Shown: one piece after another, positions 1 to 8,864 of the stretch
Numbering within the stretch: the first letter of the stretch is position 1
Layout: each line of letters begins with the position of its first letter
Translations under genes and position numbers: made by a program
Notes under the pieces: model-generated
What the model saw: only the letters and a program-made list of their open reading frames with translations
The model's database searches: none
Told to the model about the DNA's origin: nothing
Assembly: GCA_003562475.1 (NCBI GenBank)
Contig: PWUU01000010.1
Coordinates: 1 to 39,514, forward strand
Origin: Dehalococcoidia bacterium
Lineage (GTDB): Bacteria > Chloroflexota > Dehalococcoidia > GIF9 > AB-539-J10
DNA length: 39,514 nt
Direction: 5' to 3'

Positions 1-21
1 ATCGAGGCACTCAAGGCCGTA

Positions 22-3000
22 GTCGCCCTCCGTGCGGGGGCGTGGATTGAAACTTCATTCCTCGGTATCCTGGGCCGACAACCAATCATGTCGCCCTCCG
101 TGCGGGGGCGTGGATTGAAACCTCACCGTCGTCTATTAACAACCCCAATTGGTGCAGTCGCCCTCCGTGCGGGGGCGTGGATTGAAACTGCCGTCAGTAA
201 CTCGCTGCGTGGGACCACGGGCGTCGCCCTCCGTGCGGGGGCGTGGATTGAAACATGATAATAATGATCGCTGCATCTGGTGCTGCGCGTCGCCCTCCGT
301 GCGGGGGCGTGGATTGAAACCTAACCCGTGGGTGTTTGTGCTTGAGTTTGAAGGTCGCCCTCCGTGCGGGGGCGTGGATTGAAACAGTCCAGTTAGGCTG
401 CTGTCGCTTGGTGTGTTTGGTCGCCCTCCGTGCGGGGGCGTGGATTGAAACCAGCCGGTTGCGCTGCCATTTGATTTCCGCATCCCTGTCGCCCTCCGTG
501 CGGGGGCGTGGATTGAAACCTTCTTGGCATGATGTACCTCCAGCTACATTATGTCGCCCTCCGTGCGGGGGCGTGGATTGAAACATGGGAATCAGGCGGG
601 TATGCCGCTGCAGGATGGGTCGCCCTCCGTGCGGGGGCGTGGATTGAAACCTCGGTGATGATTGGCTTCATGTGCAAGCCCTCCTCGTCGCCCTCCGTGC
701 GGGGGCGTGGATTGAAACCTCGGTGATGATTGGCTTCATGTGCAAGCCCTCCTCGTCGCCCTCCGTGCGGGGGCGTGGATTGAAACATTCTCCTCCTGCC
801 GCTTGCGCACCTCCCACACGTGTCGCCCTCCGTGCGGGGGCGTGGATTGAAACAAGCCTGCTCCGCCCGCGAACAGCAATCCCACTATGTCGCCCTCCGT
901 GCGGGGGCGTGGATTGAAACTGGTGAAGTGCGCCGAGCATTGGGGGGAGTTGAGTCGCCCTCCGTGCGGGGGCGTGGATTGAAACGTCACGGATGGCAGC
1001 CACAGGCCGTCGCGCACGTGTCGCCCTCCGTGCGGGGGCGTGGATTGAAACCTCTACATAACTGAACGCAGATTCACTCAACCTTGGCGTCGCCCTCCGT
1101 GCGGGGGCGTGGATTGAAACGTCTCACAATCTGGTAACCTGCGGACCTTGGCATGTCGCCCTCCGTGCGGGGGCGTGGATTGAAACAACACCAAGGCCGA
1201 GAACGCAGACAACGGCGCCTGGTCGCCCTCCGTGCGGGGGCGTGGATTGAAACAACGATTACAGGTATCTCCAATGCCGTGTCGTATGGTCGCCCTCCGT
1301 GCGGGGGCGTGGATTGAAACACATTCCGACAGATACGCGATCTCCCCCGTTTCCGTGTCGCCCTCCGTGCGGGGGCGTGGATTGAAACACGAATGAAGGT
1401 ATGCGTGAGTTCGTTGGTCGGGTCGCCCTCCGTGCGGGGGCGTGGATTGAAACCTACATGGAATATATCCGACAGATTGAGGAGGCAAGTCGCCCTCCGT
1501 GCGGGGGCGTGGATTGAAACTATGTAGAGGTTCCCAAGAAGAATGGGAAGACGGGTCGCCCTCCGTGCGGGGGCGTGGATTGAAACACTGAGACGGCCAC
1601 GGAAGATGAACTGGATAAGTGTCGCCCTCCGTGCGGGGGCGTGGATTGAAACTTGATAGCTTCGTCGTCAGCCACCAATGCACCCTGTCGCCCTCCGTGC
1701 GGGGGCGTGGATTGAAACATCGTCATGTCGGTAGTCCTCCGTCGCCTCGGACAGGTCGCCCTCCGTGCGGGGGCGTGGATTGAAACATGAACAATGGTTG
1801 CGGCGGCAAGGAATACGCCATGTCGCCCTCCGTGCGGGGGCGTGGATTGAAACATATTCCGGTTGTGCCTAGAGTGGGGCGCCGAAACGTCGCCCTCCGT
1901 GCGGGGGCGTGGATTGAAACCGTTTGAGCCGCTGCCAGTCCCGGCAGAATCCCGGTCGCCCTCCGTGCGGGGGCGTGGATTGAAACCTCTCCCTCGATGG
2001 TGTAGACGCGCCTGCCCTCGCGTCGCCCTCCGTGCGGGGGCGTGGATTGAAACTCGTCTATTCGTGGCCTTCACGACAGTTAGTTCGTGTCGCCCTCCGT
2101 GCGGGGGCGTGGATTGAAACCTTGAAGCTGCCGTGCTGATTGCGCGACCAGTAGGTCGCCCTCCGTGCGGGGGCGTGGATTGAAACCGTGTGATGCGCGA
2201 GGCCCAGCGGGGCATGTGGATGTCGCCCTCCGTGCGGGGGCGTGGATTGAAACCTCGTCTGACAGTCCTGTAGACTATTGTAAGCCTGTCGCCCTCCGTG
2301 CGGGGGCGTGGATTGAAACTCGGCCCTGACTCCGGTTAGTGTCCGCGTGATGCGGTCGCCCTCCGTGCGGGGGCGTGGATTGAAACGCCACGATCCCGCC
2401 GATGACTATCCCTATCACGTGTCGCCCTCCGTGCGGGGGCGTGGATTGAAACATCGTCTTCGTCGTCTCCCTGGCCGAACGCCTGGGTCGCCCTCCGTGC
2501 GGGGGCGTGGATTGAAACATCACCTACAAGGTCGACGGGCTGACCGACTACACGTCGCCCTCCGTGCGGGGGCGTGGATTGAAACATTGTGCCGTCGCTG
2601 TACCCCGACTCCCGCCAGGAGTCGCCCTCCGTGCGGGGGCGTGGATTGAAACTTGTTGGTGTTGTACGGAATGATAAGCGGAGGTGGGTCGCCCTCCGTG
2701 CGGGGGCGTGGATTGAAACAGGTTGCATTATGGGTGGCTTAGGTTCGGGTTCTCGGTCGCCCTCCGTGCGGGGGCGTGGATTGAAACCCTGTCGGGCATG
2801 CGCACCGCGAGACTGTTGATGGTCGCCCTCCGTGCGGGGGCGTGGATTGAAACACTTTGCCATAACCATATTCCACGTTCACGACACAGTCGCCCTCCGT
2901 GCGGGGGCGTGGATTGAAACGGTTACAAGTATGCACTGGTTCGCTCTGAGCGCAGGTCGCCCTCCGTGCGGGGGCGTGGATTGAAACCTGGCGGTCCTGC

Positions 3001-3653
3001 GGGCGCCGGCGTGCCATGCCTGTCGCCCTCCGTGCGGGGGCGTGGATTGAAACTCGTCATAGACGGCGATGTGCAAGTAGCCCTGATTGGTCGCCCTCCG
3101 TGCGGGGGCGTGGATTGAAACCCGTTGTCTCCCTATTCATTTCTCCTCCTTCAATCGTCGCCCTCCGTGCGGGGGCGTGGATTGAAACGTCGGTATGGTC
3201 TGGTATGGCTGCGGTGTGGTGTGTCGCCCTCCGTGCGGGGGCGTGGATTGAAACGTCCACTTCGGAGAGAAGTGCAGGAGCGCCCTGCGGTCGCCCTCCG
3301 TGCGGGGGCGTGGATTGAAACAGGTCGTCCTGGGCTGTGTCGAAGCCCCAGAACAGGTCGCCCTCCGTGCGGGGGCGTGGATTGAAACGCTTCGAGCCGG
3401 GTGTACCGGGACGGTGAGACAAGTCGCCCTCCGTGCGGGGGCGTGGATTGAAACAACCTCGTCCTCGGGCACATGCCAGTCAATCGCTCGTCGCCCTCCG
3501 TGCGGGGGCGTGGATTGAAACTTCTTGAAGACGTTCTGAGCGGCTCTGCGCCTGGGTCGCCCTCCGTGCGGGGGCGTGGATTGAAACTGTTGAATCGTCG
3601 ATTGGTCCAATCTTGGCCTCCGTCGCCCTCCGTGCGGGGGCGTGGATTGAAAC
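22..3653 (+). CRISPR. Type I-C-like CRISPR array, 55 repeats, left end outside the window
   Basis: Fifty-five copies of a 32-base repeat, starting GTCGCCCTCC and ending GGATTGAAAC, begin at 22, 90, 157, 223, 289 and so on to 3622. I read every copy and saw no mismatch. The 54 complete spacers are 33-37 bases long; bases 1-21 are the end of a further spacer, so the array continues to the left. The repeat length, the GC-rich internal palindrome and the ATTGAAAC end match the I-C repeat class. In that class the GAAAC end is the 3' end of the repeat and supplies the crRNA 5' handle, so transcription should run left to right and the leader and cas genes should lie left of base 1. No cas gene is visible here. 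The last repeat is perfect, unlike most old array ends. Confidence 0.98.
651..786 (+). repeat. Duplicated spacer-repeat unit within the CRISPR array
   Basis: The 36-base spacers at 651-686 and 719-754 are identical (both start CTCGGTGATG and end GCCCTCCTC). They are adjacent, so one 68-base spacer-repeat unit is present twice in tandem. No other pair of spacers in the array looked identical by eye. The likely origin is slippage or unequal recombination between repeats. Confidence 0.95.
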
Positions 3654-3958
3654 ATACTCATTGTGCCACGCCCATATTGACGAAGAAGCCTTGTTACAAT
3701 GTCACGTTCGGGGATAAGCTGCAGCCGGGTGAGGCGGCAATCGGTGATCACAGAATCATCATGCCTCGCTACAACATGCAGGTCGCCCTCCCCGGCGATA
3801 GCTCTGAGTTCTGGGCTCCAGCTCCCGGTCGAAACTGGCTCGTCCCCTACCCGATAGTTCAGGTCGGCCAAGAAGTGGCGCAAACGGTCCAAGCTGTCCA
3901 ACTGGCGCAGGTGGCCCTCAGTCAACCTTTGGTCGTGCTGGGAGGCTACGCTTGTCAT
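3654..3958 (-). pseudogene. Truncated gene cut off at the CRISPR array; possible N-terminus of a restriction-modification methylase
   Basis: An open frame starts with ATG at 3958, one base after the mazF stop codon, and encodes about 100 plausible residues (MTSVASQHDQ to RQYGRGTMS) before running into the array repeats. The segment LRHFLADLNYR, a Trp near residue 47 (GSWSPELRA), then GDLHVVARHDD and ERDIVTRLLRQ resembles, from memory, the N-terminal region of Eco57I-type methylase/nuclease proteins. That is a weak family call. The residues after base 3654 are only translated CRISPR repeat, so the rest of the gene is missing. The tight spacing to mazF suggests it was once co-transcribed with the HTH-mazF pair. 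The frame could instead be an unrelated hypothetical protein; the truncation itself is more certain than the family. Confidence 0.5.
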
Positions 3959-3959
3959 C

Positions 3960-4304
3960 TTACGCCTCCAATCCCATTGCCAGTTTCAGGTTCTTGTCTA
4001 CTCCCCGCAAGTCTCGCTCACCCAGGGAGCCGAGCCTGCAGGCGATCATGCCCTGCTTTATCGTCCTGATGATGCCTGTGGCCACCGAAGGGAAAAGCAG
4101 CCCGGCATCCCGCCAGTCCGTAATAAGGTAGTCGCCTACCAGCACGCGGTCGGTCCTGCTGGTTATAGCGGCGATGATGACCTCCTCGCGGCCCTGGTGG
4201 TAGGCATCTGAACTCACTACCAGGGCAGGGCGCCGCTTAACCCCGGTCTCGTCGGGGAAGACAAAGCCAACGAGGACCACATCTCCCCGACTATACCCGG
4301 TCAT
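3960..4304 (-). CDS. mazF: MazF/PemK-family endoribonuclease toxin
   Basis: The 114-residue protein has the compact MazF/PemK fold signature: an N-terminal RGDVVLVGFVFPDETG strand-turn, then KRRPALVVSS, and a central strand EVIIAAITS. MazF proteins are sequence-specific mRNA interferases that cut single-stranded RNA and stop growth when their antitoxin is lost. The length is normal for the family (about 110-120 residues). The start ATG at 4304 overlaps the end of the upstream HTH gene by 14 bases, so the two are translationally coupled and this is most likely a toxin-antitoxin pair. The antitoxin is then an excisionase-like HTH protein rather than a MazE/AbrB-fold protein. A short, diverged fragment of a second mazF lies at 8271-8310. 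Confidence 0.85.
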   Translation of the reverse strand: MTGYSRGDVVLVGFVFPDETGVKRRPALVVSSDAYHQGREEVIIAAITSRTDRVLVGDYLITDWRDAGLLFPSVATGIIRTIKQGMIACRLGSLGERDLRGVDKNLKLAMGLEA

Positions 4305-4566
4305 AGGCTTCGTCCTTCTCGTTGTCCCAGATTTCGGCGAGCACCGGGTCTGCTGTGGCCGTAAGCGCCACCAGTTCTTCCATCTCGTCCTCGGGTATCC
4401 CCTTCTTCAGTGCTTTGTCCAAATCCTCTTTGCGGAAACGCCAGTAGCCCCTCTTGCTGGTTCTATAACCTACCAGCTCTCCCTCCTGGCAAAGCCTGTA
4501 GATGGTCCGCTTGGAGACCCTCAAGTACTCGGCGGCCTCCTCTACCGTAAGCCACTCTTGCTGCAT
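4291..4566 (-). CDS. Excisionase/MerR-like helix-turn-helix protein, probable antitoxin of MazF
   Basis: The 91-residue protein begins with an HTH of the Xis/AlpA type: EWLTVEEAAEYLRVSKRTIYRLCQEGEL, then a basic wing (YRTSKRGYWRFRKEDLDKAL). The C-terminal third is acidic (IPEDEMEELVA, IWDNEKDEAYD), which suits an antitoxin tail that wraps a toxin. I chose ATG at 4566, with a GAGGTGAG ribosome site upstream; an in-frame GTG six bases earlier is possible. The frame remains open to 4866, but that extension reads through repeat sequence and is rejected. The stop overlaps the mazF start. The imperfect palindrome at 4616-4642 is a natural candidate for its own binding site. Excisionase-type HTH genes also occur in prophages, so a mobile-element role is the main alternative. 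Confidence 0.8.
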   Translation of the reverse strand: MQQEWLTVEEAAEYLRVSKRTIYRLCQEGELVGYRTSKRGYWRFRKEDLDKALKKGIPEDEMEELVALTATADPVLAEIWDNEKDEAYDRV

Positions 4567-4615
4567 TACCACGCTCTCACCTCTGCTTGTTGAACTCTGG
4601 CAACAGTTTGACTTG

Positions 4616-4642
4616 TTTGGCAACACATTGCAATGTGCCAAA
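4616..4642. promoter_or_regulatory. Imperfect palindrome upstream of the HTH-mazF pair, candidate operator
   Basis: TTTGG and CCAAA flank a perfect 14-base palindrome, CACATTGCAATGTG, with three unpaired bases on one side. It lies 50-76 bases upstream of the HTH start codon, where an autoregulated toxin-antitoxin operon would carry its operator. This assignment rests on position and symmetry alone. Confidence 0.4.
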
Positions 4643-4651
4643 GGGCTACAG

Positions 4652-5260
4652 TCTTGACTTCCTTCGGAGGAAGAGTGATGAATGCCAATTAAGGGGACAC
4701 CATACTTAGTTCGCAGACAGTGACGGACCTGGTTTACACAATCTGACCTCGCACGTCGCGAGACGCGGGTGGCGGCGTTCACAGCGCCGATCACCACACG
4801 AACCAACGGGCGGGCGGGATGTATCCCGCCCCTTCCTACACCCCTCCCCGCACCGCCAACGGGCACGAGGCATCGTGCCCCTACCGGAGGGAAATACGGA
4901 ATTAAGGGGACACCATACTTACTAATGGTCTCATGTAGAGATTAACCTCACACAACAGGTCATTCTTCTTGGGGAATGAGACAAACAGATGCGCGACGGC
5001 TTACGCACAGTGAACTCACGGGACTGCTTAGACGAGGGGGGTTAGCGATGCAGGATGGACAACCGGCAACGGTGGTGGGCCGGGTGCCTGGAGTGCAGAG
5101 ATCGACGCTGTTCGGCCGGCTTGCCCGCTATCGCCAGGGGCGCCAGCATGCCCTGAAAGCTCGCTAGTTCGGAGGCCGCCCTCGGACTGACGGCAGGGAT
5201 GATGCAGTGGATCTATGAGGTCAACACTGGCGGAGCCAGGGCGTCAGTAGGTAGAACTTT
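4652..5260 (+). repeat. Composite repeat, copy A (GGGGACACC direct repeats, hairpins, IS630 fragment)
   Basis: This stretch and 9670-10598 share the same order of parts. First comes CTTGACTTCC followed by GTGATGAATGCCAATT. Then comes AGGGGACACCATACTTA (copy A at about 4692, copy B at about 9711), a shared segment of about 100 bases, and one or more short hairpins ending in a CTAC-type tail. A second AGGGGACACCATACTTA follows (about 4904 and 10269), and last an IS630-type transposase fragment. Copy A holds two hairpins: GGGCGGGATGTATCCCGCCC at 4812-4831 and the GGGCACGA/TCGTGCCC hairpin at 4861-4884. No other gene is visible between 4643 and 4975. Confidence 0.8.
4976..5260 (+). pseudogene. 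IS630-type transposase N-terminal fragment, copy A
   Basis: Starting at ATG 4976, the frame encodes 63 residues (MRQTDARRLTHSELTGLLRR and onward) ending RLARYRQGRQHALKAR. This matches the usual N-terminal HTH of IS630-family transposases, where an MRxDARxLD start and a WLARYRxGGxxALKAR helix are typical. A stop codon follows at 5165, and homology resumes in another frame (TAGMMQWIYEVNTGGA). The gene is therefore both stopped and frameshifted, and it lacks the whole DDE catalytic domain. The second copy at 10343 is closely similar but diverged at several positions. The piece is non-functional as a transposase; whether the HTH peptide is made is unknown. Confidence 0.7.
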
Positions 5261-5430
5261 CAACTCTGTTTTCGGTACCACCGTGTAGGTATCGTCTCAA
5301 CAGTCCATGGCTTCCGAGGTCAGTTACACAAATTGCCGGTCTGTTGCCTCAGCAAACAGTACATCCTTGCTACTTCGAGGCGACAATCTCTAGGAACGTG
5401 TACCACGGCACTCCAGAAACCTACCAAGTC

Positions 5431-6234
5431 TCATTTCACTCCCGCAAAGATGAGATACCCGTAATTGCCTCCCTTCAATGCCTTCTGGAACTTCTTGGCG
5501 AATCTCAGTGGCGGGATCAGCTTCCGGCGAACTTCCCTGTTTACTATCAGATGGTAAAGCAGCTTGCAGGTGATTCTCGCCTTCGCACCGGTAGAGTATT
5601 CTCTCTTGAACAGGTCTTCATAATAGCGATGTATCTGGATGCTGCCGAATCCTGATTCTTCGAAAATCTGTTGCCACTCCTGAAAGCTACGGATCTTAAC
5701 TGTGGTACCAAGGACGCCGGACATCACTTCATTCGTCTCTTCCACCAGCTCTTGGCTGAGCGACTCTCTCATCAACAGGTCCAGGGTGGCGACTTTGCCA
5801 CCCGGTTTCAGGACCCGCTTGTACTCATTGAGGACCTTAAGAGGGTCAGGAACCAGGGCGGTTATTGCTTCTCCATACACAGCATCGAACGTATTGTCCG
5901 AGAATGGCAGGTCCTCCACATTTGCATACCTGAAGCTGATATTCTTCAGGTTCAGTTTGCGTGATTCTTCTTCAGCTATGTCCAGAAGCAAGCCCGAAAT
6001 GTCTACCCCAACTATTTCGCAGTCGAATCTCTGCGCTACATACCTGGTAATGTAGCCTGTAGAACATCCAGCCTCCAGTATCTTTGGTCTTTCCATACTT
6101 TCGATATTCAGCAACTCAATCAACCTGTCGGTTCCCTTCCATCCGCCAAAGGTAGGGCTCGTCATTGCACCTATGTATCCCTGGAATTCGTACAATCCCA
6201 GTTCTCCAATCTCCTCCCTCTTGAGCCTCCTCAT
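5431..6234 (-). CDS. Class I SAM-dependent methyltransferase, substrate unknown
   Basis: The 267-residue protein carries a Methyltransf_11/25-type Rossmann domain: motif I KILEAGCSTGYITRYVA at about residues 51-67, the acidic loop EIVGVDISGLLLD, motif II NVEDLPFSDNTFDAVY, and the motif after it, RVLKPGGKVATLDLL. This fold transfers a methyl group from S-adenosylmethionine to a small molecule or lipid; the long variable C-terminus (basic, FAKKFQKALKG) does not reveal the substrate. I chose ATG at 6234; a TTG at 6297 in the same frame lacks a ribosome site. The gene is visibly poorer in G+C than its neighbours and sits between repeat debris and a tRNA gene, which suggests recent transfer. No operon partner is adjacent. 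The 3' flank 5261-5430 contains nothing I recognise. Confidence 0.8.
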   Translation of the reverse strand: MRRLKREEIGELGLYEFQGYIGAMTSPTFGGWKGTDRLIELLNIESMERPKILEAGCSTGYITRYVAQRFDCEIVGVDISGLLLDIAEEESRKLNLKNISFRYANVEDLPFSDNTFDAVYGEAITALVPDPLKVLNEYKRVLKPGGKVATLDLLMRESLSQELVEETNEVMSGVLGTTVKIRSFQEWQQIFEESGFGSIQIHRYYEDLFKREYSTGAKARITCKLLYHLIVNREVRRKLIPPLRFAKKFQKALKGGNYGYLIFAGVK

Positions 6235-6485
6235 ATGAGCCCCACGCACTTTCCCCGATATTTCCAATCGAGGAATCCCAGGTGTAGAGGATACCAAGAA
6301 GTGAAATTAGAAGTCACAAGAGAGTATTGAGCGAATGCAAGCGTCTTGGCAACTCACGATTGGTTTCTTGTAGGACTCCAACAGATTATCCGGCTTGACG
6401 TTCTGACTGCTTGCTACCTGGGACCATGGAAAAGAACAGCCTGTTCTACCTATTGATGACTTCGGCTGGTTCTGCTGAAGCTGAA

Positions 6486-6558
6486 TGGAGCTGAGGGGAC
6501 TCGAACCCCTGACTTCCTCCGTGCAAAGGAGGCGCTCTCCCAGCTGAGCTACAGCCCC
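6486..6558 (-). tRNA. tRNA-Ala (anticodon TGC), copy 1
   Basis: The reverse complement folds as a full cloverleaf of 73 bases. It has acceptor arm GGGGCTG/CAGCTCC with one G-U pair and a D arm AGCTCAGCTGGGAGAGC. The anticodon arm is CTCCT-TTGCACG-GAGG with anticodon TGC, and the T arm contains GTTCGAGTCCC. The CCA end is not encoded. It is identical to the copy at 10600-10672. Upstream (higher coordinates) the flank CATAATACGAGG matches the promoter flank of copy 2, so gene and promoter were duplicated together. Bases 6559-6785 beyond it hold no recognised gene. Confidence 0.97.
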
Positions 6559-6785
6559 GTGGATCGGCCTCGTATTATGGCATCCCAACGCCGGCACTGA
6601 ACGGGGTGACGGTCTCCCGGGGATCGCGGGAGTTCGGCGCACACCTTCGGAGCCCCGCGGAGGCGCAATGCGAGACACCTGCGTCCGGGACGCGCCACCC
6701 GTCTCCATCACCACAACTTGACCGACAGCACCTGACCGCAGGCAACACATCGCCGACCGCCCCCTGCGCCAGCCCGAGTTCAAGG

Positions 6786-7763
6786 CTACGTCGTAACCCG
6801 GCGCAGCTCAACACCCCTCACCGCCGCACAATCGGCGCATCCGAGGGCGGACATGGTGCGCCGCATCTCGGCGCCGAGCAACTCAACCAGACGCCTGACG
6901 CCCTCCTCGCGGCCGGAACCCCAGGCGAGCAGCACTGAGTTGGCGAATCCAACCGCCCGCGCGCCCAGAGCCAGCGCCTTGACGATGTCATTGCCGGTCT
7001 TGAACCCGGTGTCGACATAGACCTCGATCATCGAGCCTACGGCGGCGACCACATCGGGCAGGGCCACCACCGACGGTAGCGTGCAATCAATGGCTGCCCG
7101 CCCGTGATTGCTGACAATCACCGCCCTGGCGCCCAGTTCTACCGCCTTCCTGGCGTCATCGACCCCGAGGACACCTTTGATAATGAACGGCAAATGGGTC
7201 GAAGCAATCGCCTGCCGCATCGTCTGCTCGCTCTGTGGCGCGAAGGTGTCCTCCAGGTCGACCGCATCGCCGACGAGGCGTCCGTGGAAATGGTCGATGT
7301 CCATACCGACCGCCACACAGCCCCGACGCTCAGCGTCTTCCATCTTGCTGAAGATGAGATCGGTGTTGCGGTAAGGCTTGACTATCTTGGCCACCGGCAC
7401 TCCCGTGTCGATCGCCCTCTGCATCTCGTCGCTGCCACCGATGCCAAGCATCATCATCGACCCTGCAGCCTTGAGTCCTCGGGCGCATCCCTCCAGCGCA
7501 GTCTCGCCAAGCTGGTTCCATCCACCCATCGGCCCGCAGAATACCGGCACCTCGACCGGCACGCCGACGATGCTGGAGCGGATGTTCGCTGCAGACGACG
7601 ACAGGAATCGTGGAATGAAGAAGAGCGAGTCCAGGTACGCCCTGTTTGTGAGGAGCGGCGTGCCCAGGGTGGCGTCCGGCGGCAACGACCTCTTGTAGCC
7701 GGCCGCCTCGAGTCCTTCGCGCCCGCTGGCGTAGAGTTGCGAAAGCGTCATCTGTTCGGTCAT
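6786..7763 (-). CDS. FMN-dependent alpha-hydroxy acid dehydrogenase-like protein
   Basis: The 325-residue protein is a TIM-barrel enzyme of the FMN-dependent lactate/glycolate oxidase family, which oxidises alpha-hydroxy acids to keto acids. Visible landmarks are the FMN-binding strand PVFCGPMGG, the LPFIIKGVLGVDDARKAVELGA segment with the catalytic-site Lys, VIVSNHGRAAID with the proton-abstracting His, and the phosphate-binding end VYVDTGFKTGNDIVKALALGA. The usual SNHGGRQLD is changed to SNHGRAAID and the second phosphate motif is less canonical, so the substrate may differ from lactate or glycolate. ATG at 7763 is preceded by AAGGGGG. The frame extends upstream to 7913 without a better start. 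A broken short-chain dehydrogenase lies just upstream, so this may be the surviving part of an old catabolic cluster. Confidence 0.8.
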   Translation of the reverse strand: MTEQMTLSQLYASGREGLEAAGYKRSLPPDATLGTPLLTNRAYLDSLFFIPRFLSSSAANIRSSIVGVPVEVPVFCGPMGGWNQLGETALEGCARGLKAAGSMMMLGIGGSDEMQRAIDTGVPVAKIVKPYRNTDLIFSKMEDAERRGCVAVGMDIDHFHGRLVGDAVDLEDTFAPQSEQTMRQAIASTHLPFIIKGVLGVDDARKAVELGARAVIVSNHGRAAIDCTLPSVVALPDVVAAVGSMIEVYVDTGFKTGNDIVKALALGARAVGFANSVLLAWGSGREEGVRRLVELLGAEMRRTMSALGCADCAAVRGVELRRVTT

Positions 7764-7958
7764 GGGTCCCCCTTTTTGTCTGTGCCGGCCGCACCAGTCA
7801 TCGCCATCGGTGCGGCCGTCGATACCAGAATTCTCGGTGTCGGGTCCACGCGAACTCACGTTCCCCCGGCTTGTCCCCCGGCTGATGGTACGACCGGCGT
7901 GTCTCATGGTCAAGCTTACCTGTGGACTGAGCTCAGCGACCTACTGCGTGTCACCGGC

Positions 7959-8266
<308 letters not shown>

Positions 8267-8270
8267 GTCC

Positions 8271-8310
8271 AGCAGCCCGGCATCCGGCCACTCCGTAATA
8301 AGGTGGTCGC
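8271..8310 (-). pseudogene. Fragment of a second mazF gene
   Basis: Forty bases here match 4096-4135 inside the intact mazF with only a few substitutions; both contain CCGTAATAAGGT. Translated, the scrap reads DHLITEWPDAGLL against GDYLITDWRDAGLL in the intact toxin. It is joined directly to the SDR remnant, so a deletion fused two unrelated broken genes. Between 8311 and 8361 I see nothing. Confidence 0.65.
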
Positions 8311-8361
8311 TCTGATCAGCATCCGATACAAGTCACGCTCCATATATCGCGCAGGCGCCGC

Positions 8362-8617
8362 TCATTTCCTGTAGATATCGCCCCGTGGGCCAATGGCGTG
8401 GACGACCACTGTCTCATGCTCAGCGTCCACTTCATAAACAGCCCGCATCCCGCCGATACGCAAGCTGACCAGTCCTTCCAGCTCACCCCGGAGCCTCTTT
8501 CCGCTGTGGGGATTGGCCTTGACCCGTTCCAGAGCCGCGATGATGCGGCGTTTCATCGCTGGAGTAACCCTTCTCCAGGGCTCTGGCGGCATCCCGGCTC
8601 AGGACAACTTCATGCAT
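8362..8617 (-). pseudogene. ParE/RelE-family toxin gene with a +1 frameshift
   Basis: The toxin would start at ATG 8617, overlapping the end of the antitoxin gene, and read MHEVVLSRDAARALEKG. After a GGG run near 8570 the homologous sequence continues in the next frame as VTPAMKRRIIAALERVKANP, then GKRLRGELEGLVSLRIGGMRAVYEVD and VVVHAIGPRGDIYRK. Removing one G restores a continuous protein of normal ParE/RelE length (about 85 residues). The family consists of small proteins that either block gyrase (ParE) or cut mRNA at the ribosome (RelE); the sequence alone does not separate the two. The frameshift may be real inactivation or an assembly error in a homopolymer. The intact downstream frame alone would begin at an internal ATG (8592) and lack the first strand. 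Confidence 0.75.
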
Positions 8618-8858
8618 TCAGCTTCGCCTTCATCTCCTCCAGAGAGACAAACTCCTCTTTCCTCTCCTCGGCCCAGGCTTTCCGAGACCTCTTCACCTGC
8701 TGCGCCAGTTCCTCATTGCCCAGGATTTCCGCCGTTGCCTCCCACTCCTCTCTCTCTCTGAGATAGGCGGCAAAATCGGCCACCGCCTTCACTCTGTCCT
8801 CGGAAAGCGATTTGACTTCTTCCCGCAGCTTGCTTCTGTAACTACCAGCTTTGGCCAC
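8610..8858 (-). CDS. Antitoxin partner of the ParE/RelE-type toxin
   Basis: The 82-residue, highly charged protein has an N-terminal helical segment (KLREEVKSLSEDRVKAVADFAAYLREREEWEATAEIL) and a C-terminal toxin-binding-like tail, KRSRKAWAEERKEEFVSLEEMKAKLNA. That tail is typical of RelB/ParD-like antitoxins, which neutralise the toxin by wrapping it and repress their own promoter. The start is GTG at 8858, with GGGGTGA a short distance upstream inside the end of the preceding gene. Its stop codon lies within the toxin start region (ATGCATGA), the usual coupling of an antitoxin-first operon. If the toxin frameshift is real, the antitoxin is left without its own active partner. Confidence 0.75.
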   Translation of the reverse strand: MAKAGSYRSKLREEVKSLSEDRVKAVADFAAYLREREEWEATAEILGNEELAQQVKRSRKAWAEERKEEFVSLEEMKAKLNA

Positions 8859-8864
8859 GATTCA

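Noticed and set aside
136-3653. Many open frames on both strands across the CRISPR array
   Set aside because: They are translations of the repeat in different frames (VALRAGAWIET, SPSVRGRGLK, FNPRPRTEGD, VSIHAPARRAT). They are not genes, although such frames are often deposited as hypothetical proteins.
1-3653. cas genes within the window
   Set aside because: None seen; all genes right of the array are unrelated, and the expected position is left of base 1.
6307-6783. Open frame overlapping tRNA-Ala copy 1
   Set aside because: It reads through the tRNA and contains AVAQLGERLLCTEEVRGSSPLS, the well-known false translation of a tRNA gene.
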